DNA of 64,000 bases from Epichloe hybrida (GCA_019022495.1 JAFEKR010000007.1:2170001-2234000); one strand, 5' to 3'. Shown: positions 46,217 through 58,247, numbered from the stretch's first letter. The notes: generated by a model from the sequence alone, not told the origin. Translations and numbers: made by a program.

Positions 46217-47683
46217 GACGCATTTATCTCTTTGATGCCTATAAGGCTACACTTTCGTATCGACCCATTTTTCCTGGCTAGCAAAAGGGGATATTGCTCT
46301 TCATAACTCATATATTCATTAGTGCTTGTATTGATTTTAAAAAAAAAATTGCGTCATTGGTTATAGGCTATAGCCAATGCATCTAATTTTTTATAACATA
46401 ATTGCTAGCAATACCTAGCCAGTAAAATAATTACTATCCGAATACTTATCTCTTTGCTGCCTATAAGCAGAGTATTGTTTGTAGTGTAGTTAGTGTAGTT
46501 TTTAGGAAAATCTTGTATTTATAATGTAGTTTTTTTTTTCTTATAGTTAATGTATTATAGTTTTTTTTTTTTTATAGTTAGTATAATGTAGTTTTTTTTT
46601 TTATAGTGTAGTGTATTATAGTTTTTTTTTACTTGTAGTGTAGTGTAGTTAGTGTAATTACTAACTACACTAACTACAAAAACTATAAATTAGTGTTAGT
46701 AAAAAAAGTGGGTCTTTTTATTATATAATGTTATTATAAGGATTAAAAGAAAGCTAGTTATATAGAAGCTTTTATTATTACCTATTTTACTTAATTAGTT
46801 ATAGAATTTATAATATTTACCTTTTTTTAACGATTTTACTATAACTAGGGTTATTTATAATATTATACCTTTTTAATAATACTATTATACTTATTACTTT
46901 ATTTTACTAATATAACTTTAAGAAAAACTAACTTATTCTTTTATTTACTATTACTACTAATTATTTACTATTTCTATAATTTATTATTATTATTTTAATT
47001 AAAAATACCTTAAACTAATATAATATAATTAGTTAATAAATCTAAATAAATAATAAGAAGTTAATAAAGTATATACTAAGTATTAATATATTATTAGTTA
47101 TATAATAAGAACTTTAAAAAAGCTTAAACTAATTAAATATTACTTTAAGCTTTATAATTCTAAAGCTTTAAGAAGTTATATATAGTAACTTTATATATCT
47201 TATTATAATAATATATAAAGAAAGAATATAATAAACTAATATTTATAATTTATTAATAGATAACTAATAGTATTATTTTAATTACCCTATATAGCTTAAT
47301 TAAGCTATAAAAAATAGGTTTAACTTATTTTTAAAAATAATACTAGGACTTAGTTTTATATAATATACTATACTTATTATAAAAGGTAGTTAAAGTACTA
47401 GGACTAGCTATATAATTAGCTATTTTGTAAAAAGAATATATATATACTTATTATAAAAGCTTTAATAACCTTAATTACTATTATTTTACTTTTATTATTA
47501 TTTTAAAAAAATATAAAAGAGAAAACATTTTTATAATATTAATATTTTTAAAAACCTTAAAATATAAAGTTATTAAAAACTATAGCTTTTACTATAGTAA
47601 TTTACTTATAATTACTAGTATTTATATTTAAGTTATTTATTTATTATTTATTTTTTATTAAACTTTAACACTAATAATATTAT

Positions 47684-47892
47684 AAGTAATCTTAGTAATC
47701 TTAGTAATCTTAGTAATCTTAGTAATCTTAGTAATCTTAGTAATCTTAGTAATCCTAGTAATCTTAGTAATCTTAGTAATACTAGTAATCTTAGTAATCT
47801 TAGTAATCTTAGTAATACTAGTAATCTTAGTAATACTAGTAATCTTAGTAATACTAGTAATCTTAGTAATACTAGTAATATTAGTAATATTA
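47684..47892 (+). repeat. 9-bp satellite array (AGTAATCTT), about 23 copies
   Basis: The array is head-to-tail AGTAATCTT with variants AGTAATACT and AGTAATATT, continuous for about 209 bases inside the hAT-like element. The variants cluster in the right half. Confidence 0.95.
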
Positions 47893-48149
47893 GTATTATA
47901 AGCTATTATAAGCTATTATAAGCTATAATAAGATATAATAAGCTACTTATATTAAGTTTACTAGTAGTTCTTTTTATAGTTTTTTTAAAATAAGTAATAA
48001 TAATAATTTATAGAAATATAAAATAATTCATAGAAATAGTAAATAATATAATAAGAAGGTTTTTCTTTAAGTTATATTAGGGAAATAAAGTATTAAGTTA
48101 AATAGTATTATTAAAAAGTATAATATTATATATAACCTTACTTAGTTAT

Positions 48150-48419
48150 TATCAGGAGCGCAGAGGTCAAAGATAGGATGTTTATCGAAGCGGGTCTTTA
48201 GAGAACCTTCAGGCCATGCGGATAACAAAGAGGCTAGCTAGCTACAAGATAGCCACGTGCTCGTGAAGCGGGGTATTTATCAAAGACTACGCATATTATT
48301 AGTGCTAGGTTAGAGATTAAAACCTTCACGCACCCGCCCTTAGCTAGCATCTATCTAGCAGCGACTGCGATAGTCTTAGCTATCACTTCGTTCTTAACCT
48401 TTCGGTGCAAGCCGTGACA
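48150..48419. mobile_element. solo LTR, not RIP-mutated, inside the hAT-like element
   Basis: A 270-bp island of normal base composition lies in AT-rich DNA. It starts TATCAGGAGC (probably TGTCA with one transition) and ends CCGTGACA, and is flanked by the direct repeat GTTAT (48145-48149 and 48420-48424). The TGTCA...TGACA ends and the 5-bp TSD identify a solo LTR, left by recombination between the two LTRs of a retrotransposon. Its many intact CpA sites show it escaped the RIP that hit its surroundings. Confidence 0.8.
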
Positions 48420-48763
48420 GTTATAGTAAAATTACTAAAATAATATAATATTATAAATTCTATAATTAATTAAATAAAATAAGTAATAATAAAAGCTTTT
48501 ATATAACTAGTATTCTTTTAATCCTTATAATACTAATAACTAATAAAAAGTCTAATATTACATTTATAGTGTTTATAGTTAGTATAGTTTAGGAAAAAAA
48601 ATTTATAGTGTAATGTATTATAGTTTTTTTTTTATAGTTAGTGTAATGTAGTTTTTTTTTCCTTATAGTTAGTGTAGTTTGTAGTGTAGTGTAGTTTATA
48701 GTGTAGTTACTACACTACACTACAAATACTACACTACACTACACGTTTTAGTGCAATACTCTG

Positions 48764-49135
48764 CCTATAAGGCTACACTTGCGTACTGACAAGGGCTATT
48801 AGCCAATAAAAACATCGCTATTTTAGGTACTTCTAGCCATTATAAATTTATATTATATTATAAGTACTAGTGAACATCTGAGTTACAAATAGCTACATCA
48901 CATGTCTTACAATAATTAAGTGCATCGCGGGTCACCCCCTTTTGCCACCTAGGAAAAGTGGGGCAGTACGCAATTGTAGCCTTATGGGCACCAAAGAGAT
49001 AGCTGTAGTAACAAATAAAACATATAATAGGTATTAGTACTCGTATTATAGTATAAATTAGTACGAGCTAGAAAGTATCTCCAATAGCGATATTTTCATT
49101 GGCTAACAACCCTTCTTAGTACGAAAGTGTAGCCT
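48764..49135. mobile_element. MITE-like element with ~70-bp imperfect terminal inverted repeats
   Basis: The left end reads CTATAAGGCTACACTTGCGT then TTAGCCAATAAAAACATCGC. The right end, reverse-complemented, reads AGATAAGGCTACACTTTCGT then TTAGCCAATGAAAATATCGC. About four in five positions match over ~70 bases. The total is about 370 bp with no coding capacity. Confidence 0.65.
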
Positions 49136-49140
49136 TATCT

Positions 49141-52015
49141 CCTTAGAGGTCCTACATAAGCCTTGTGGGTCTGTGGGGCCCCCACAAGCCCCCTGCCACA
49201 AGGTCAGTGACTGCGTAAGTATGCGAATTGTGGTGTAGTAATTTATATAGGGAAAATTGCTAGTACATTGATTATTAGCCTATTCACATATAATAAGCGA
49301 ATGTACCTCTAGTTTACTTTTATCCAATTGGATACAGACTCTAGCTAACGTGACTCCATAAGGCTTAGGACCTCTAAGAAGATGGCTAGCAAAGAGATAG
49401 GAAAGAGAGATACATACAATTTGCAGGCCCCATAGATCCGCAACGTGGACCGCCTCGAAGGAGATAGGTGCACGTGATGACAGGCCACGCTGCTCGCTAC
49501 GCAACGGACTCACAATTGAGCCTGTACAAGCGAATGATATTTTTCTTGTTCTAACAAAACCTTTCAGTGAAGGCCTAGGGTATAAAATTTATATTACTAA
49601 TCTAAAGTTATATATCTTAAACTAGGAAAGGTTATGATTACTAAGGTTTAACACTTAGGATATAGCTAATTAGAAATAGGAGGTATAAAGTTATAGTAAA
49701 TTAAAGAATAATAATTAAGAAAAGAAAATAATTTATAGTGCTCTAGTTAGTACTATCTTAAAATAGGCTAGCCTATCAAGGGAGAGAGTAGGATAGGTAA
49801 TTAGAGGTAATAATATTATAGAGACGCAGTAGCTAGAATACTGGACGATACAACCATCATTATCCACCCCATCTTTTCCGTACTGTTTCGGGGACATTGT
49901 ACGGAGTACTCGATACAGTGCTTGAACTTCACGTCAAGGGCTGCCCTTGCCAAGCCACTTGCATGACTCCAAGAGACATGCTCCATTCTCAAAAGACATT
50001 TTCTGCTTCCATCTATTGTGGTCCTTTGTGGATTTGCTATCGATATATCTCCACAAGCGCATGAGTCGTGAAGCTCAGCGAAACCATGGACACTAGGAAT
50101 GGCGGCGAGTAAGTTTCCCAACAACAAAGCAGGAGAATATGGGAAGTAAAGATTTTGTAATAAGCGAAAAAAAAAAAAAAACCCCCAAAAAAAAAAGAGC
50201 AGAGACCCATGCCAATAATCAGCGCATCGACACAAAAAAGGCCACTACGTAGCTGTTGTCAGTTCACGAGAGCAAGTCGGCGTGCCCATTGACTTCATAT
50301 TTGTTGATGGGGTCAATGCAAATCGTGTTGGCTACGGCGTACGGAGTACTTTGGTACCTACTCTGGCACGGATCCGTATTACGTGACATGGAAGCAATCC
50401 TACAGCATACCACCACGGCACCCACTGCGTCTCTTTTACTGTGGTTCCCGCATTATAGGAATGAGACATGACTGCTAAATTACCACTCCTACTAGTCTGT
50501 ACAGTGGGTCTGTATGTACGGACGTAGTGTCCGCTGTACGACTTGCCGTGGTATGGTTGAAGGGACTTTCGTGCTATGGCGGCTTAATATGTACGGATTA
50601 CGGATTACATGCACACCCCTTCGCCAAGCAGGTCTGGGTAAGCTGACCGACGCCTCCGGGGCTAAATCGTCAGAGGGCGTCCTGTTCCGAGGTGCTGGAA
50701 TGCACACAGCACAATATTATCGCAGGTGCTCCTTTTTAAGGCGGCTTGAGGCTGTGTGGCACAAATCCCTGCTAATAGCCCCGTCAGCGTTCTCACTTGT
50801 CACCAAGAGTCCTGTTGGATGCCCACCCCCTCTCAGAGCCGTTCAGGTTCAGTGAGCTCTGCAGAGGTTTCCCCGGCCAAGGTTTTAATCTTCAGAGGCG
50901 AGGTTGCTCGTCTCAAGTTGAGCCAAAGAGCTTGTATCGGATGTCGCGGATCGTTCACGGATTGGTACGTCGGTCGTAGGCCCTGGCAGGGGCGGCTAGA
51001 GAGCGGCTCAGAGCGCGCAAAACAAGTACAAGAATCAATGAACAAACATCGACGTCGAATCCTTGACACAGTGCCATCGCTTCGAACGGGGACATGGCAT
51101 TTTGCCAGAATAGTACCAGAACAAGTGCCAGAACCAAGAACAAGTGTTCGGACACAGATCCACGGGCGGCTACTATTCTTTGGTGAGGTGGAGGTGAGGT
51201 GGAGCCAATACAGACAGGCACAAGGATACAAGCGAAAGGAAAGGAAAGGGCATGAACTCCATGAACTCGGCACGTCACTTTCCAAGTCGGTGACCAGACG
51301 GTAATAATATCAGGCAGCTTGTCTGCCCGCTGGTCAGACTGCCAGATATCACGGTGGAATGCGAACGCTTTGCTTCCTTGTCCAATGCTGGGAAAGGGTA
51401 TTGGCGGAAGTCGGCGCGCGTGCACATCGTCGTCGTCTGGCGGAAGTTATTATTGGTAATTGAACGTTGTTGAACTGCCTGTGTACGGATTACAACGGAT
51501 CACTCGTGATGACACATTGTTATTCCCACTCCCTCCCTCCAACCCTCCAACCCACCCTCGAACCACTCTCCACCTGCCCTGGCCCATCGTCGCCTCCTTC
51601 ATATCCTCCTTTGTCTCTGCGGCCACCTGACACTGGGTCCGCGTTCCTGGGTCCGCGTTTTTTTTTTTTTCCTTCTTTCTTCTTTCTGGCTTCCCCGCCA
51701 TCTAAACCGTCACACCTCACTCACGAACTTGAGTCACACGCGACCCTTTGTTGTCGTCGTTATTGCCCGGCTGTCCGTAGGCGTTTTCCAGGTCGCCTGC
51801 CAGCCGTTTTGGCTTCTTTTTTTGCGCAGATTGCGCAGAGCGACAACGAGGACGAGACCGCTTCAACAGCGGCGGCATAAGACGCCAGACCGATATCTCG
51901 TCAACACACTCTTTTCTGTTCTTTTTCTGTTCCGCCTTACTCGAGCCTCGTCTATTCCCCCTCTTTTATAGAGCATGATCATCATTCTAGGCAGTAAACC
52001 TGTTATTTTGCCTTG
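49141..52015. other. intergenic: end of AT-rich block and sulfatase promoter region
   Basis: 49141-49240 contains a GC-rich hairpin (CTTGTGGG...CCCACAAG around 49167-49193). 49540-49820 is AT-rich, probably more transposon debris. TACGGAGTA motifs lie at 49900-49908 and 50340-50348. Frames at 49816-50235 (minus) and 50756-51304 (plus) look non-conserved. The last ~500 bases are CT-rich leader of the sulfatase-like gene, with C+T tracts around 51530-51680. Confidence 0.45.
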
Positions 52016-54637
52016 ATGATGGATTCGAATCCCAATAATGCTGGCAGCTCGATTGCCTCACGCTTTGCCAGCAGACGATGCGTACTAACGAATCGACGTC
52101 TGTGCTTGGCCGTGGCCTCACGTTTCGCAAATCGACGACTGGTGTACTCCATTGCTGCCGTTTCGATACTCGGCGCCAAATGGATTCATATCTACGCCCA
52201 CATCACCGCCCTTCCGCCGGCCGACATGGCTCGATGGGGCCTATCATTTTTTGCACAGGATACGGCGCTCCTGCTTATACTTAGACTGTTGCTCGATGCC
52301 GAGCTACCCGTGTTTGCAGCTGTAGGTTGCCTGCGATTCTTGGCCACTACTTTGGCCTGCTTGATTACGCTTGTGCAACATATGCTGGCATCCATCAACA
52401 TCTCGTTCTTTGTTGTGGCTGGCTCCGAGCTTCATTGGCGAAACATCGGCCTGGCCGGTGACTCTTCGTCATGGTCACTTCTCTTGACTGGATTAGTGTC
52501 TTGCTCGATTGCTTTCGGTATCATTCTTGTCATTGGTTGGCTCCTGCAGGACATTTCCTATACGCTGGCCGGCATGGCCATCGACATCGTCAAGTTGCCC
52601 TTCAACTTTTTGTTCAGAAAAATATCTTGCTTTCGGCAAAACAAGGCTTCTGCCGTCAAATACGACCACGTCCCCCAGAAGGAGCTCGATCTGGAAGATG
52701 GATCAGATGAAGGTGACGATGAGTATCGCAACGAAGGCAAGACTCATATGCTTGCTCCAATCCCGGCGGCTCTCACTGGGAACAAGATGACATGGCTTTT
52801 ATACACGGCCATTGGGATTCTTCTGCTTGTGCAGCTCGTCTTGTCCATTGTGCGACCCACCGAGGGCTCGCTCATATTCATGTCCTGGACTCCCATCCTG
52901 CTGCCAATTATCGACTTTGCGCACTCTTCAGCAACTCTTGCCAGCTTGAACCCTTTGTACGGTCAGAGCATAGGGTTGGACTGGGATAATCAGACTGCTC
53001 TGGCAGATCCCATTCGCTGGGACTGGCTTCCCACGCTCGACAAGCCCCTTGCCGGATTCGAAGATTGGTACGAGCCCGACGCCCAGCACTACAACGCAGC
53101 CCGCGACCCTCTCCGGATTTCCAACCTGGACGATAACGTGCTGGCCTCGTTGAGGGGAAAGCTGGGCGATGTCGATATTCGCCACGTCGTCTTGATCAAA
53201 CTAGAGAGCACTCGCAAAGACGTCTTTCCAATCAAGAAGGATGGGCAGATTTGGCAAAAATTCGCCGAGACTTGGGAGAATGGCACCCTCCCTGACGAGG
53301 TACAGCAGCGACTGGCCAGCCTCACAAAGACGGCCAACTTTCTCACCGGTGACTACGACGATGGGTTCGAACACAATGAGACGAGGCGGCGCGGTGGAAT
53401 CAATGTCAACAACGACCACACTACCAGCACCTACACACTCAAGAGTATTCCAGGTACTCTCTGCGGCATCACTCCTTTGGTCGCCGACTTCAACGTGGAG
53501 TATAATCATCACGTTTACCAGCCTTGTTTGCCACACATCTTCAACGCCTTCAATGCTTTGGACCGCGCCGACCACTCGGCCAGCGGTGGGGAGGACTTTA
53601 CCAAATACAAGTGGAGCAACAGCTTCATGATGTCGGTGACAAACACGTACGACAAACAGGATCTTTTAATGCCCGTGCTCGGATACAGGAATGAGGAGCT
53701 CATTACCAAGGAATACCTGCAGAGCGACGATGCCAAGTTTGGAAAGGTGACACTTCCGGATATCAACTACTACGGCATGCGCGAGTCTGCAATCGAGGAC
53801 TATATCAAGGATGCTTTCAACGTGGCCAATGAGACCAACGGGCGCGTGTTTCTCACACACCTGACCAGCACCGCCCACCATCCTTTCAAGATGCCGGATG
53901 AAGAGGTTTATGTTCCTCTTGCTTCCGGAGATAAGCTCGAAGACCTGTCTCACTATGTCAACACGGTTGGATTCGTCGATAGGTGGCTCGGCAGAATTCT
54001 CGAGATTCTTGAGGAGCAGGGCGTCAGCAACGAGACGCTGGTTGTTCTCGTCGGTGATCACGGTCTATCTGTTGCGGAAACTGGCGCAGTCACCCCCTAC
54101 TACCAGCCCAACGTCGGCAACTTCCACGTTCCTCTGGTCCTGTCGCACCCGAAGCTGCCAGTCATCGACATCAACTCGCCTGTAAACTCGATATCCATCT
54201 TGCCCACGATTCTGGACTTGCTCATCGAGACGGGCTCATTGTCACCGTCTGATCGCAGAGTTGCTCGCGACCTCGTGCGCAATTACGAAGGCCAGTCTCT
54301 TATTAGGCCACTGCGCAAAAAGTCGAAGCGTACTGGCCAGGCGGATTGGCAATTCACCGTGATGAACACCGGTCGCGCCCAGGTTGCCACGCGAAGCGCT
54401 CAGGATCCCAAGTGGCGCCTGGTTGTGCCAGTGGTCAAGGACATTGCGTGGCGCTTCACCAACCTTGAGGAGGATCCGCATGAAAAGAACGGCATCTTGT
54501 CATTCGACTTCAAGGCTTTCCTCCGCGCAATTGAGGTGAAGCACGGGCCAGGCGCCGCCAAGTGGACAGAAGAAGCCTCCTTCATGACGCGGTGGTGGGT
54601 CGATGAAAATGCGAAACGATGGCATTATACCCCCTGA
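52016..54637 (+). CDS. membrane sulfatase / LTA-synthase-like protein
   Basis: The protein is about 873 residues in a single exon. I chose the ATG at 52016 (MMDSN); another follows immediately. The N-terminal third carries about five hydrophobic helices (LVYSIAAVSILGAKWIHIYA, ALLLILRLLLDAELPVF, LLLTGLVSCSIAFGIILVIG, WLLYTAIGILLLVQLVLSIV). From about residue 390 comes an alkaline-phosphatase-fold sulfatase domain: HVVLIKLESTRKD (strand with the metal/nucleophile region), NVNNDHTTSTYTLKSIPGTL, then LTSTAHHPFKMP, and the metal-binding VLVGDHGLSVAETG near residue 680. This layout matches fungal membrane sulfatases related to bacterial LtaS or phosphoethanolamine transferases. The substrate is unknown; candidates are sulfate esters or lipid phosphogroups on the exoplasmic side. 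Confidence 0.88.
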   Translation: MMDSNPNNAGSSIASRFASRRCVLTNRRLCLAVASRFANRRLVYSIAAVSILGAKWIHIYAHITALPPADMARWGLSFFAQDTALLLILRLLLDAELPVFAAVGCLRFLATTLACLITLVQHMLASINISFFVVAGSELHWRNIGLAGDSSSWSLLLTGLVSCSIAFGIILVIGWLLQDISYTLAGMAIDIVKLPFNFLFRKISCFRQNKASAVKYDHVPQKELDLEDGSDEGDDEYRNEGKTHMLAPIPAALTGNKMTWLLYTAIGILLLVQLVLSIVRPTEGSLIFMSWTPILLPIIDFAHSSATLASLNPLYGQSIGLDWDNQTALADPIRWDWLPTLDKPLAGFEDWYEPDAQHYNAARDPLRISNLDDNVLASLRGKLGDVDIRHVVLIKLESTRKDVFPIKKDGQIWQKFAETWENGTLPDEVQQRLASLTKTANFLTGDYDDGFEHNETRRRGGINVNNDHTTSTYTLKSIPGTLCGITPLVADFNVEYNHHVYQPCLPHIFNAFNALDRADHSASGGEDFTKYKWSNSFMMSVTNTYDKQDLLMPVLGYRNEELITKEYLQSDDAKFGKVTLPDINYYGMRESAIEDYIKDAFNVANETNGRVFLTHLTSTAHHPFKMPDEEVYVPLASGDKLEDLSHYVNTVGFVDRWLGRILEILEEQGVSNETLVVLVGDHGLSVAETGAVTPYYQPNVGNFHVPLVLSHPKLPVIDINSPVNSISILPTILDLLIETGSLSPSDRRVARDLVRNYEGQSLIRPLRKKSKRTGQADWQFTVMNTGRAQVATRSAQDPKWRLVVPVVKDIAWRFTNLEEDPHEKNGILSFDFKAFLRAIEVKHGPGAAKWTEEASFMTRWWVDENAKRWHYTP

Positions 54638-57600
54638 ATTTACAGCAAATAACAAGCATCTCGTCAGTCTGCATCCTGGTCGGCGAACCGGCCCCCAGAG
54701 CGTGGGGGGGGGGGCCCGTCCTTGTTGCCCTGCAACTTTTATTATTTTTTAACATTGACTATTCGACTTTTTTCTTTTCTTTCTCAAATGACGGTTTTGC
54801 GAAGAAGAAGAAGAGGGGGAGGAAGAGGAAGAACAGCATTCGGTTGCGATGAATTTTGGCTACCTGTTTCCTGCATCTACATGCGTCTTGGCTTTGAGAC
54901 AATCCTTGGTTCTTTTACTCTCTTGATCCATCCTCTGTCCCCCTTCAAGGGTCCTCTGGCCTTTTTTTTTTTCTTTTTCTCTCTTCAGAGTTAGAGTGCT
55001 TAACTTTGCTCATATCTTTTTTTTTTGTCTCTGGTTCTCAATAACAGCATGATGCGCATGTTGGATTTTGCTTGGGATTGAAGACGATTTTGAACTGGAT
55101 TAGGGTGTGGATACACTTTATCATCTGTACCATAGCGTTTTATTAGGGACTGGCAGGCAGGAGTCGAGGCTGATGAAAATAGATGCCATGCATAGACAGA
55201 TGTGCGTCTTGGTGTGTCTGGTTTCCATTTTACAATCAGCTTGTCTAACGTGCATGTCATTTAAACGGGGACCATTTTTATTGTGTTCGGAGATTTTCCC
55301 CCGCGTGGCAAGGTGTCATGCAGATTTATGCATGCAGGGACTCCGTAGTTCGTAGTTTCGTAGTACTGAGTGTGCGTAACGTGAAGGCGGAAGCGGCTGG
55401 ACAGAAATGGAAACTTGCTCGCAAAAAAGAATGCGCCACCGCGCCATTAGAGCAGAGCTTAGAGCGTGTCTTTTCCTACCTTTCTCTCGAAGATCTGTGT
55501 TTGCTCCTCATGTGTGTCAACAGTGTGTGTTTGGACGTCGTGTTTCTGGTATTTGGGATGAACGCTTGGGTTGGTAAATAATTCTTGGCATGTCTATTTC
55601 AAGTTAGCTTGTTGGGGTGTGAGTCCGTGTGACGCACGAAAACTCTGCTGACTTGGCAGAGGGCACAACCATGCATAAAGGACGCGCTAACCATTTTTGG
55701 CAGCAAATTTGCGTTGTATGTACGAGAAAGTTACAATGGAATTGAGTCCACTTCGCGTTTCCCCCTGTTCACGATGCCATGTATCGCGCTACATAGTAAG
55801 GGGCGCGTGATTGGCTGCATTGTGGGCTGCATTACTGCGTGAGCGTAGGCGCGTCATTTTGGCGGGTTCCGACTGGCTGCGTGGCGATACAACTCGGCGA
55901 AGCGCGATTATAAAATCCACGATTTCACGGTGTTGGAAAACAAGGGCTTGATGACGGGGCTGATGACTGAGGCCTCGAGGTGATTACTTGACTGCGTGGG
56001 GATGTAAGAGGAAGGAAAGGAAAGGAAGAACTCTCTGCGGTGGCGAAAAATCACATAATGTGGTGGGGACGGCCGCGCCTTCCCCTTCTACGATCCCATG
56101 ATGGGCTTTCTGCATTCTGGTGCGGCTGTACTCTCGATAATGCGTACACATGAGGGTTTTTTAATTCTTTTTTCACCTAAGAATCTGGATTGAATGTGTG
56201 ACAAAAGGTTGGGGAATTTTAGTTGCAGTAGTATGAGAATGTCTCTTTCGTAGTTCTCGTTTGTCCCTCCATGCTGTGAACCGGCTTCCAGCACAAACTT
56301 GGACCTGTGAACCAAAAGTCCTTTGCAGGCAAACGCTCAGCTTTAGACATGCATATCGACATTCGGACTGCCAATTCTGAGCTGGCACATGACGTCAAGA
56401 TCACAAATGGAGTTCCTTTGACGGATCTTCTCATGTGCGCTGATGCTCGCCAGTAAAGCGAACTATACCAGCTTCATGATTCGAGGCTGCAGTGCTTACC
56501 GGTGGGACCGCGGTAGGGACCTGTTCTCTTCCTGGAGCATAAGCAGCTGAAAATCCAATAACACCAGAGATGAGACGCTCCAAGACGACTCTTCTTCCAT
56601 CGTGGGTCGAATTCCAGCATGTTTCCAAGCGAGTTGCTTCACAATGAAGCCGGGGATGAAAGATCAGCAACAGGGAAAAAAAAAGCCAAGGAATTTTCTC
56701 AATTTCTCAGTCGTCGTTGACAAATGGATCAGTAGAAGTATCCATGTCGGCTCATAGACGATGAGGTCGAAGCAGGTATCGCGAGCGTGTTCCGCAGGAC
56801 GATTGCCAAGGAACATGTGCTCACTGGTGCGGAGCTCGGCGGTGGCCAATTCCTAGAAGGTCTCTTTTCTCACGATTAACTTGTTCGTGACTGTACATAT
56901 GTCACATCACGTGTCAGGCGCCTCGGCGCATCGCGACAACCTGCTCCGGGAAAAGAGAATGCAAAGATACAGGTGTGAGCAAGGCCAGCAACACGACCTT
57001 GAACCAAGATGCGTGTTGGGTGGCGCGGTGAATGCTGCTGGTCTTTTAGCTTGCCATATCCTGCTCAATGACTTGGTTCCCAAAGGTTGCGCCCACGGGT
57101 TTTTTTTCTTTTTTTGGCTCTTTTTTTCTCGTCCGCATCCATCGTTTACAACCTGGTACATCACAAAGCTTGCTGCAGGCAAACATGTCTTGCTGCCGGA
57201 GAGTAGAGGGCGCTGAAGAGACGCATTTCCTAGTAGCTAGACGACTTCGCTGGCTGAGAATCCTTTAGTATCTTATTGCTCTCGCAAACAAACCTGGTGA
57301 CTACCGCGTACCTCCATCGGGGGCGCCGTCTCGGTTCCTATTATTGACGTACGGCGAGTCGAAGAAATGTCTTTTCGCACAATTTCCCTGCACTGACTAG
57401 ACTCCCCAAGAGCTGCCACGGGGTGGCCAGAGGTAGCGACGGCAGTATCTGTAAGTTGGGAAAGTTTTCTTCCAAACATGGCTCTCAGGTTGATTGACCG
57501 ACTCCCCTTGTAGTTGATCCGTCTGGACAGACACTGTTGCCCAAGTACTGCGCCATTCCACAGTCTGTGTTCTTGGCTTTCCATCATGTGAGCAGGACTA

Positions 57601-58247
57601 TTTCCCACCATCCTAAACGCATGTCTGGCGTGACTGACTCCGCCGTGTAGGTTCCTGTATGTTTACAGCCTTGGCATCATTATACGACAAATCATAGCGG
57701 TCAGTCGCCATGTGAGGGCTCTTGAAGCCGGACAGAGATTTGCTCGGGATCGAACAGGAACAGACGAGGGGGCTGCGGCTCATCACCCGTCGCGACGATG
57801 CCGTCGGAGACAAAGGAATGATGAACGTTATACTGACAAGGGGTTCGATCCGGTGACGGTATCGAATGAAGCCGGCCGCCCAGCCCATGAGCCAGAATAT
57901 GCATCAATGAGTGGCCCGATGGCTAGAGAAGAGCCCCCTCCCCGGCGTATACTCCGGAGGAGGAGCCCAGCCTAAGTAGCTACTCGAGGAAGAGATGAGA
58001 GATTCTGTGATTCTGTGATACGAGAATAGACTAAAACAGGAGGGAATCCAATGCGATTCGGTCTTGATCTGCGAGTGTTATCGGTCGTAAGCGTCACCCC
58101 CGAATCGAAAAATGCTATCAATTTAGGCGATTTTCCCAAACAGCTGTCACGCCAGGGCGCCTCCTCGAACAGGATCCAGGATCCGTCTATAATTATATGT
58201 ATAATTAGCACGGCTGTAATGATTCTTGCCCGGCTGGGGGGGTGGTT
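54638..58247. other. 3.6-kb gene-poor region
   Basis: No gene is recognised. It contains the sulfatase-like 3' UTR, poly-T and poly-G tracts (54706-54715, 54963-54985, 55016-55027), and short frames on both strands. Minus-strand pieces at 56664-56849 (EHARDTCFDLIVYEPTW) and 57273-57888 could be fragments of decayed genes, but they match no family I can name. Confidence 0.4.

Larger units (their letters stand above)
46468..48763. mobile_element. hAT-like DNA transposon, RIP-mutated, with 8-bp TSD
   Basis: The element is 2,296 bp (including a later solo-LTR insertion). The termini CAGAGTATTG and CAATACTCTG are a perfect 10-bp inverted repeat of hAT type (CAGxG). It is flanked by an exact 8-bp target duplication CCTATAAG (46460-46467 and 48764-48771), the hAT-specific length. 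Both subterminal regions carry many copies of GTAGTGTAGT and T tracts. The interior is strongly AT-rich with no transposase that I can read, so it is a dead or non-autonomous copy. Confidence 0.8.
46217..49140. repeat. cluster of nested inverted-repeat elements
   Basis: The sequence TATCTCTTTGxTGCCTATAAGG plus CTACA (a 27-base core) occurs as a direct copy at about 46222, as a second direct copy split by the hAT insertion (46450-46467 continuing at 48772), and as inverted copies ending near 48999 and 49133. Neighbouring sequence is also shared: 46222-46290 is an imperfect inverted copy of about 48935-49000, and 48764-48835 of about 49065-49135. These look like TIRs of one family of DNA elements inserted in or beside each other. 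Confidence 0.7.

Noticed and set aside
47684..47892. Regular short repeats considered as a CRISPR array
   Set aside because: The unit is 9 bp with no spacers, in a eukaryotic AT-rich transposon.
49816..50235. Minus-strand open frame of 139 codons with a Phe-rich segment
   Set aside because: The Phe run comes from a poly-A/T tract. No start context, homology or splice partners; it lies at the border of transposon debris.
50756..51304. Plus-strand open frame of 182 codons
   Set aside because: Composition is that of translated non-coding DNA, with overlapping frames on the other strand and no family resemblance.
57273..57888. Minus-strand frames considered as a decayed gene
   Set aside because: No domain or ordered motif could be identified, so a gene call would be guesswork.
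57840..57915. GGTTCGATCC-like string considered as a tRNA T-arm
   Set aside because: No matching acceptor, D or anticodon stems could be placed around it. No tRNA gene was found in the window.
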